A program made the translations under genes and the position numbers. Below, piece by piece: positions 15,464 to 20,973 of a stretch of DNA of 20,973 bases. Numbering within the stretch: position 1 is the first letter of the stretch; each line of letters opens with the position of its first letter. The DNA is from Cyclobacteriaceae bacterium. GTDB lineage: Bacteria; Bacteroidota; Bacteroidia; Cytophagales; Cyclobacteriaceae. The stretch covers positions 1 through 20,973 of the forward strand of contig JAUUZS010000006.1 of the NCBI GenBank assembly GCA_030589835.1. The letters are read 5' to 3'. Below the pieces are notes generated by a model. That model was given only the letters and a program-made list of their open reading frames with translations, did not search any database and had not been told where the DNA came from.

Positions 15464-16636
15464 TTATATTTCTTTTTTCTCTTTCCTCGGAATAATTACT
15501 TTAAATAGCTCACCTTCAACATCATTAATTAGTACTATCTTAGGTTCTGCTTCAATGGCTCGTTTTATACCGGATCCTAAACCGCTAAAAGGCAATGTAT
15601 GACTACTAAAAGACACTAACTGATTATTTCTGATAACAGGATTACCAAATTTGATATCCTCTACAGTTAGGCTATTTGGTAGTTTACCCGGACTGATTAT
15701 CTCAATACGATTATCAAATATGAGTAATCGAATAGGTGAATTTTTGAAGTAATCTCTGTGCACTAGTGCATTTTGAATTAACTCTTCCAGTGCGATGACT
15801 GATATTTCAAGCTTGGCTTGCGCATTAAAATTTTTTCCTGGCTGTACGTGATCTAAATTATTTCCAAAAAAATCCATCCCTTTCACAAAGAGTTCCGGGA
15901 TTGTTCCCGTTAAACCTTTTGGTTTACTTCTGTATTGATTACCGGCAATGTCATTTCCGAAGTAAGAAACAGCCTTAATGGAAAATGCCGGTTTAATTAC
16001 TTGTGGCTCTTTTACAAAAAACAGAACTCCAGCAAGGGTTAACTGATTGTTTCTTAACACTCTTTTAGCTTTCAATGCTTGTTCAAATGTCAATCCCTTT
16101 TCTTCGTAAGACTTTTCAAATTCTTTCTTGAAATAGTCAAAAAAAATCTTTTCGTCTATATCGGCAATAGAAGTTCCTTGCACTTCCATTTCATCAGCTA
16201 ATAAGTTTCCACTTTTTTGATACAACCTGAGAATTTCCGAATCGTCAGTTACCCGTCTTTTATCTGAACCCTGTTTTACCCAAATGGCGCCATTATTATC
16301 TTTAAAAATTTGATTTAGGTTATAAGGAATGTGAACAATCAGTACTTTAGAGGACAATTCGTTTGCGACAGGAATTACTTCCGTTTGAATATAGATGGGG
16401 GGATTCACATTATTGGTGGCTATGTTGGCAAGTCGCTCATTAATGTTACTATTCAAGTCAACACCAATAATTTCACCTGTTTTATCAACAACACCAAGCA
16501 AAATAAGACCCCCTAATGAATTTGCCATTGCAACAAATTCTGCTGCCATAGCATCGTTGTGCGTAATCTCCCTTTTGAACTGAACCTTACTAGTTTCTTT
16601 ACTACCTATAATATCCAGTAATTCTATTGCATCCAT
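15464..16636 (-). CDS. AlbA_2/Schlafen-type domain fused to HATPase_c_4 (RecG-like regulator/effector)
   Basis: The 390-residue cytoplasmic protein begins with an AlbA_2 (Schlafen AAA_4) domain, about 8-135: ETSKVQFKREI, then EFVAMANSLGGLILLGVVD and GEIIGVD. The C-terminal half has the HATPase_c_4 fold: EELIQNALVHRDY (284-296), IFDNRIEIISPGKLP (306-320) and the glycine loop GLGSGIKRA (352-360). This architecture is often annotated as an ATP-binding transcriptional regulator or RecG-like protein and is frequent in defence islands. It may bind or cut nucleic acid under ATP control, but no catalytic residue can be assigned here. The ATG starts 2 bp after the stop of the PHP-SMC gene, so the two proteins are almost certainly made together. 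It is the last gene of the minus-strand operon. Confidence 0.88.
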   Translation of the reverse strand: MDAIELLDIIGSKETSKVQFKREITHNDAMAAEFVAMANSLGGLILLGVVDKTGEIIGVDLNSNINERLANIATNNVNPPIYIQTEVIPVANELSSKVLIVHIPYNLNQIFKDNNGAIWVKQGSDKRRVTDDSEILRLYQKSGNLLADEMEVQGTSIADIDEKIFFDYFKKEFEKSYEEKGLTFEQALKAKRVLRNNQLTLAGVLFFVKEPQVIKPAFSIKAVSYFGNDIAGNQYRSKPKGLTGTIPELFVKGMDFFGNNLDHVQPGKNFNAQAKLEISVIALEELIQNALVHRDYFKNSPIRLLIFDNRIEIISPGKLPNSLTVEDIKFGNPVIRNNQLVSFSSHTLPFSGLGSGIKRAIEAEPKIVLINDVEGELFKVIIPRKEKKEI

Positions 16637-16638
16637 AA

Positions 16639-19248
16639 TTACTTAAGATTATTTATGTTCCAAATATTATAGATATTCTTCCTGCGACTAAATGCTTCAT
16701 CCCCACCCTCCATAATATCAACTATATATCGTTGTGTTTGATGATTATCAATTGTACCGGAATGAAGTGCAATTTTTTTTTCGTCATAACTACATGCTAC
16801 TACCTTTTCACTATCGCCGAGTACGGGAATGTTTGCATTATGAGTCGCAAAGATAAACTGCATATTGCCTTTTATCTTTTTCAATTCTTTTATCACCTCA
16901 TTATATATGGTTTGATTGTCCAAATCATCTTCCGGCTGGTCGATTATCAGCACGTTGCTTTCCTTTTGGGCCAACAAAAACAAAATCAGCGCCGAAGCAC
17001 GTTGCCCTAAAGAATGTTTATCCAATGATTTTCCATTATACTTAATGATGATTTTGTTTTCAACCTTAAATGTTAAAAATTCTACAAGATTAACGTTAAA
17101 GCGTCGTTTGAAATCACTAACCTGGTTCTCGTTTAAAATATCAGCCAACATGCTACTGTCCTTAAATATCTCAATAAAGTCCTTGTATTTGGTTTCTATT
17201 TCTTGATATGCATTTTCTCGAATGCCTGAACCCTTGAAAATCTGCTTCATTTTGTCAGAAAATTTATCTCTCCTTTCTTTAAATAAAACATCTATATAGA
17301 GCTTACTTTCTGCTTCATTTATTCTGTCAACTTCCGTTTTCAGCAATTTATACTCGTCAAGCCAAAGGCTATTTAGTTCAGTTAGTTTTTCAAATAAGTT
17401 CGTCTCCAGTCCTGTTCTTCTTTTTTCAGATTTTTCAATTTCCTTTAACTTCAGTTGTGCCGTTTCAATTTGCCTGTTCAGGTTTAAGAAGTTATCAGGA
17501 TTTATGGTGTCCGTATTGATTTCTCGTTTAATTTTTGCAAATTCCTCCTTCAGACCATCTTTCTTAGTATTTATTTTGGCGAGGACTTCTATTATCTTCT
17601 GATGAATCCGAATCGAATTTTCCTGAACTGCTTTGATTTTTTCAAATTCAAACTTCAAGTCCTGCAACAGCTTCCTGGCGTCATCAAAAAGTTCATTGTT
17701 TATCTCAGACCCCGATATTTCCTGGCGAAAAAAATAATCTTGATTTGAAATTATTGATGATAACTCATCGAGGAAGTTTCTTACAGATTCTTCTGATTGA
17801 GCTATTTTAGAAACATCAGAATCAAAGCGTGTTTGGTGTTTTAACTTTTCTTCAACACCTTTCTTTCTAAAAAAATCTAATTGATGTTTTGCATTTTGTA
17901 TAAGCGTTTCCGTTTCTTTTTTCAACTCCTTTAGGTTTCGGAGTTTTTTGATTTCATTAATGACATTTTCTACTTCTCGTTTTTTCTGCTCAATTTTTGA
18001 CTGAACTCCTTTTAACCTCTTGCCAATTAATCGTTGAACTAAATCTGTTTCAAAATCTGTATCTTTATTTGACAAGTCCTTTTGACCGAAATATACAGGA
18101 TAGTCAAAAACGGCATCAATTGAAATGCCTGTTTGTAGTAGTCCGTCTTTATAGATATCTTCCTTCTGCCCGTATATTTTTTCTATTTTATACTCTTCAC
18201 GATGCTCGTTTACAATGGTTAGAATTGTTTTTCCGCCACTTCTCAATACATATTCAATCAAACCGTTTTTATATGTCGAATCAACTGCACTTTGTGATAA
18301 AGGGATGCCCAGGGTATATCTTAAAATCTCTAAAATAGATGATTTTCCGCTTCCTCTAATTCCAATCAAGGTATTGAGTTCAGGAGAAAAATCAATTCTG
18401 GTATCATCTAACAAGCCCCCTTCAAATGTGATTGACTTGATATAAGCGTTTTTAATTTCCGGTTTATCTTTTGGAGCAACGCGATAATCGCAATCCGTAA
18501 GGGCATACTTCAATGCTTCAAAATTAAAATCCCCTATTTTCAAATAAGTAACTCTTCCATTACCAATAGCTTCGATTCCACCATGAGCATTGTCAGAACC
18601 TTCAACACAGGCTAATTTCTTATTTTTTCTTTCAAGCCACCGGCACAGTTTATTGTAATTTTCAAGATTAGCGCTCTTTTGAACTGCTAATACCCGGTGG
18701 AACGATTCCTGTTTAACAAAATCCTCTAATGTTCTGCCCCGCAATTCTGTGAACAATCCGTTTGTATCATCGATGTGAGCTAAAACAATAATATAATCAT
18801 GGCCAATTTTATCCAAAGCCTCGACTGTTTCTTTCAGATTGAAATTTGAATTTGGATAATTAGGTTTATCGTAGTTAGCTATGCCATAAAAAGCATTTTC
18901 TAAAAATTTACCAATATGATCTGTATTGCCCTGATACCAACTATTGTCAAACGCAATCAGTATGTGAATACCTTCTTTCAACGAAAATTCTACCCCTGCA
19001 AACAAACCAATGCCTTCTTTTATTGCTTTCTTACGTAAAGCACAAAATTCTGCTTTATCAAATTTGTTATGATTGGTGATTACACCTACACTAATATTTT
19101 GCTGCTTCAGTTGTTCAACATACACCCTACAAAAGTCATTTTCATTCCCTGTGTACACGAACTCTTTGTCAGATTTAGTATGTAAATGGAAATCGCCACG
19201 AAGCCAGGTCGCTCCATTCTCGAATATATTATTTGTTTCGTTTTCCAT
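16639..19248 (-). CDS. PHP-domain / SMC-like ATPase, TrlF/Ppl type, probable anti-phage defence protein
   Basis: The 869-residue protein joins a metal-dependent PHP phosphoesterase to an ABC/SMC-type ATPase. PHP motifs: GDFHLHT (18-24), TNHNKF (58-63), AHIDD (157-161) and EGSDNAHGG (216-224). ATPase motifs: Walker A GIRGSGKSS (296-304), signature SLGQRAS (746-752), Walker B VLIIDQPEDDLD (766-777) and the switch His in FATHN (803). A long coiled coil (about 410-660) separates Walker A from the signature, as in SMC/Rad50 proteins. PHP-SMC fusions are named TrlF-family, and one was reported as the single-gene defence system Ppl. The substrate is unknown; a nucleic acid or nucleotide is likely. 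I take the ATG at 19248 (MENETNN), 4 bp after the XRE stop, rather than TTG 19281, which would overlap it. Confidence 0.9.
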   Translation of the reverse strand: MENETNNIFENGATWLRGDFHLHTKSDKEFVYTGNENDFCRVYVEQLKQQNISVGVITNHNKFDKAEFCALRKKAIKEGIGLFAGVEFSLKEGIHILIAFDNSWYQGNTDHIGKFLENAFYGIANYDKPNYPNSNFNLKETVEALDKIGHDYIIVLAHIDDTNGLFTELRGRTLEDFVKQESFHRVLAVQKSANLENYNKLCRWLERKNKKLACVEGSDNAHGGIEAIGNGRVTYLKIGDFNFEALKYALTDCDYRVAPKDKPEIKNAYIKSITFEGGLLDDTRIDFSPELNTLIGIRGSGKSSILEILRYTLGIPLSQSAVDSTYKNGLIEYVLRSGGKTILTIVNEHREEYKIEKIYGQKEDIYKDGLLQTGISIDAVFDYPVYFGQKDLSNKDTDFETDLVQRLIGKRLKGVQSKIEQKKREVENVINEIKKLRNLKELKKETETLIQNAKHQLDFFRKKGVEEKLKHQTRFDSDVSKIAQSEESVRNFLDELSSIISNQDYFFRQEISGSEINNELFDDARKLLQDLKFEFEKIKAVQENSIRIHQKIIEVLAKINTKKDGLKEEFAKIKREINTDTINPDNFLNLNRQIETAQLKLKEIEKSEKRRTGLETNLFEKLTELNSLWLDEYKLLKTEVDRINEAESKLYIDVLFKERRDKFSDKMKQIFKGSGIRENAYQEIETKYKDFIEIFKDSSMLADILNENQVSDFKRRFNVNLVEFLTFKVENKIIIKYNGKSLDKHSLGQRASALILFLLAQKESNVLIIDQPEDDLDNQTIYNEVIKELKKIKGNMQFIFATHNANIPVLGDSEKVVACSYDEKKIALHSGTIDNHQTQRYIVDIMEGGDEAFSRRKNIYNIWNINNLK

Positions 19249-19252
19249 TATG

Positions 19253-19555
19253 CTATTTCTTTTTCCTTTTAAAAAGTTCAACCTTTTTCTCGGCTGCTTT
19301 TAAAGCTTCGTTTGCAAAATCTTCGTCCCGCACTTCTTCGGCTATCTTATCGCTTAACCAGGCCAGAAGCAGCTCATCAGTATGCATATGGTAATACTTG
19401 GCAAAAGCAATCACCTGCCGTTTATTGGGCTTTCTGTCGTCCCGTTCAAACTTGCTCAATAATGCAGTATCCATTTCCAGGGCTGCTGCCACTTGTCGTA
19501 GTAGCAATCCTTTGGATTCACGTTGCTCCCTCAATATTTGACCTAATGTTTCCAA
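19253..19555 (-). CDS. XRE-family helix-turn-helix regulator of the defence operon
   Basis: The 100-residue DNA-binding protein has a Cro/C1-type HTH at about 5-60: LGQILREQRESKGLLLRQVA, then LEMDTALLSKFERDDRKPNK. After it come WLSDKIAEEVRDE and a basic tail (FKRKKK). Small XRE proteins of this shape are common next to restriction-modification and other defence genes, where they set expression and repress their own promoter. The only usable start is TTG at 19555, since TAA lies three codons upstream and the next Met is inside the HTH. It is the first gene of the operon, with its stop 4 bp before the PHP-SMC ATG. An inverted repeat just upstream (19564-19591) is the likely autoregulatory operator. 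Confidence 0.87.
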   Translation of the reverse strand: METLGQILREQRESKGLLLRQVAAALEMDTALLSKFERDDRKPNKRQVIAFAKYYHMHTDELLLAWLSDKIAEEVRDEDFANEALKAAEKKVELFKRKKK

Positions 19556-19563
19556 AGTGTTTT

Positions 19564-19591
19564 ATTTAGACTTGTCAATATTTGTCTAAAT
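19564..19591 (-). promoter_or_regulatory. Inverted repeat upstream of the XRE gene, probable autoregulatory operator
   Basis: ATTTAGAC (19564-19571) and GTCTAAAT (19584-19591) are perfect 8-bp inverted arms around 12 bp. TTGTC also occurs twice as a direct repeat (19572-19576 and 19582-19586). The site ends 9 bp before the TTG start, so a bound repressor would cover the promoter. An exact TAnnTTTG box is not seen. The position and shape suit C-protein or XRE autoregulation. Confidence 0.55.
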
Positions 19592-19841
19592 ATACAATTA
19601 TTATGATTCTGTGAGGCGAAAATGGCTTTTTTTTGACTTTTAGCTGATTCTGAAAAAATCAAACCAGCTAATATATCCAGGACTTTTAATAAAAAAACTT
19701 TTAGCAATGAAAAGACATTATCAGGATATTTCATGTCTATTATGAGAACCAAGGTATATTATTGGATTGTAAAAATATGTCAACCATTTCAGGTTGGAGC
19801 TTTATCAAAAATTTGAATGTTGACTTCAGGAAGAAGATCCC
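19592..19841. other. Spacer between the defence operon and the cytochrome gene
   Basis: AT-rich DNA of 250 bp. A minus-strand 69-codon frame (19543-19752) overlaps the XRE start and operator and has no family features. I see no terminator for the cytochrome gene, which reads leftward into this region. Confidence 0.4.
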
Positions 19842-20973
19842 TTACAACGACAACACATACTCCACAAGGTGATCCAATTCTTCTTTTGAAAGCTTATTTT
19901 TCAAACCATGCATTTCCCTTTCAAACACCTCCTTAAGTGTTGCAGACCTGCCATCATGCAAATAGGGCCCGGTCCTCCATACTTCAATTAGCGTTGGCGT
20001 GTCCCAGGTATTTTGATGATCGTAATCACCCTGAATCCCCATGGTGTGTGTTTTTTGGTCAGTAAAGTAGGGGCCGGAATGACAAAACCCGCAATCTGCC
20101 TCTTCGAAAACCAATTCGCCTAGCATGGCTTTAGGATTCAATGCTCCCTTGATCCGTTTAGGGCTTGGAACAGGGGTTAATGACTTTAAATATTCATCAA
20201 CCGCAGCGGCATGTTTCTCCTCAATCTGTACAAATTGTATGTGGGTAAAACCTGCCCTGACTGCCACTTCAGAATTCGGGCGGATGCCGGTAATCATTGC
20301 CGGTGGGGTTTCATGAGCCAGCAACATGCTTTTGCAGTTTTTAGAATTTCCCATTCCATCGTTGAGCAGGTCCCAGTTTAATCCATCGGTTCTGGCTTCA
20401 TTAGGATGGCACCCGGTACAGGACTGCCAACTCTGAAAACAGAATGTAGCATCATTAAAATGCATTTCACCTAATCGAACCTCATCCATTTCAGCACTTT
20501 CCCTCAACTTTAGATTTGAAATATTCATTGAACCTTCATGATTCAACTCAATGACATTGATATTGTCTGTAAAATAATTTCCAACATACAATTGACCCAT
20601 AAATGATTTTAATGCCCTTGGCCCGTTCCCATTTAATTTTATTCGCGCTCTAATGCCGGACAAAAATTTCAAATTGTAAGAAAGCGTTTGCTTATCCGGA
20701 TGATGTTCAAGTTTTTTTACAAAGGCCTGATAGTCTATTTTACTGAAATCATGGGTGCCGGAATGTGCCACAAAAATAAAATCATTGCTGCAGTCCACTC
20801 CCCAGGAACCGGCCGCTCCAAGCTCCGGCTCATCCAGTAAAACGGTAGCGACGTATTCAAGACTTTCCGCATCAATCACACTTAAGGCACTGGTATTCAT
20901 CCACCCCTGCTCCAGTTGAGTGGTAGGCACCTGAAACCTCCCGAGGTTATGTGACACAAAAACATATTTCCCA
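19842..20973 (-). CDS. Beta-propeller / di-haem cytochrome c peroxidase-like protein (C-terminal part)
   Basis: The frame is open to the right edge (..GKYVFVSHNLGRF..), so the N-terminus is outside the window and the GTG at 20957 is not a true start. The first 165 visible residues look like the end of a YVTN-type propeller (NTSALSVIDAESLEYVATV; GQLYVGNYFTDNINVIEL). The rest is a MauG/CcpA-type di-haem module with two haem-binding CXXCH motifs, CTGCH and CGFCH (about 180 and 289 from the GTG). It also has a candidate axial Met in THTMGIQG and the family block PYLHDGRSATLKEVF (331-345). Such proteins are periplasmic and reduce peroxide or oxidise protein or small-molecule substrates. The gene is separated from the defence operon by 250 bp and reads in the same direction. 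The substrate cannot be told. Confidence 0.87.
   Translation of the reverse strand, partial: GKYVFVSHNLGRFQVPTTQLEQGWMNTSALSVIDAESLEYVATVLLDEPELGAAGSWGVDCSNDFIFVAHSGTHDFSKIDYQAFVKKLEHHPDKQTLSYNLKFLSGIRARIKLNGNGPRALKSFMGQLYVGNYFTDNINVIELNHEGSMNISNLKLRESAEMDEVRLGEMHFNDATFCFQSWQSCTGCHPNEARTDGLNWDLLNDGMGNSKNCKSMLLAHETPPAMITGIRPNSEVAVRAGFTHIQFVQIEEKHAAAVDEYLKSLTPVPSPKRIKGALNPKAMLGELVFEEADCGFCHSGPYFTDQKTHTMGIQGDYDHQNTWDTPTLIEVWRTGPYLHDGRSATLKEVFEREMHGLKNKLSKEELDHLVEYVLSL

Noticed and set aside
19249..19281. TTG 19281 as the start of the PHP-SMC protein
   Set aside because: It would overlap the XRE gene by 29 bp. ATG 19248 gives tight non-overlapping spacing and a more usual start codon.
19543..19752. 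69-codon minus-strand ORF before the XRE gene
   Set aside because: It overlaps the XRE start and the inverted-repeat operator, and has no recognisable feature.

Overview
The window looks like chromosomal DNA of a Bacteroidota bacterium, probably from the Cytophagales/Saprospirales side of the phylum, although the exact lineage cannot be read from it. The evidence is a set of proteins exported by the type IX secretion system (one type-B/CHU C-terminal domain and two type-A sorting domains), a TPR/LuxR-type regulator, a Bacteroides-type K+-dependent membrane pyrophosphatase, promoters of the TTTG / TAnnTTTG type, weak ribosome binding sites and AT-rich intergenic DNA.

Layout. 1-209 is the 3' end of a Nudix/NrtR-like regulator. 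210-584 is a regulatory gap with two perfect palindromes. 585-3593 holds a conserved protein of unknown function and then hppA (probably Na+-pumping), closed by a strong terminator. 3781-5361 encodes a membrane-anchored TPR protein with a LuxR-like helix-turn-helix. 5470-12122 is a surface-protein region: a small exported peptide, two tandem paralogous T9SS cargo proteins (the first broken by a one-base frameshift) and a large CHU-domain protein interrupted by an in-frame TAG. 12123-12825 is a long gene-free stretch with heptanucleotide repeats, a terminator, a second copy of the surface-gene promoter, a REP-like inverted repeat and the decayed 5' end of another CHU-type gene. 12826-14084 is a tandem pair of outer-membrane beta-barrel proteins. 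14294-14956 is a coiled-coil protein of unknown function. On the minus strand, 19555-15464 is a compact three-gene operon (XRE regulator, PHP-SMC ATPase of the TrlF/Ppl type, AlbA_2/Schlafen-HATPase protein) with the look of an anti-phage defence system. 19842-20973 is the C-terminal part of a beta-propeller/di-haem cytochrome c peroxidase-like protein.

The two most interesting themes are these. First, a shared promoter module recurs at 5472-5575 and 12336-12416: TTTTAACATC, then the box GTACCCC-T5/6-CCACCC, then TTTG, exactly 21 bp, then TAnnTTTG. It controls surface-protein loci next to a TPR/LuxR regulator that is a natural candidate to bind it. Second, the XRE / PHP-SMC / AlbA_2-HATPase operon may be an undescribed multi-gene version of a known single-gene PHP-SMC defence protein. 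The surface-gene region also shows active turnover: recent duplication, a frameshift, a nonsense codon and an orphan 5' remnant.
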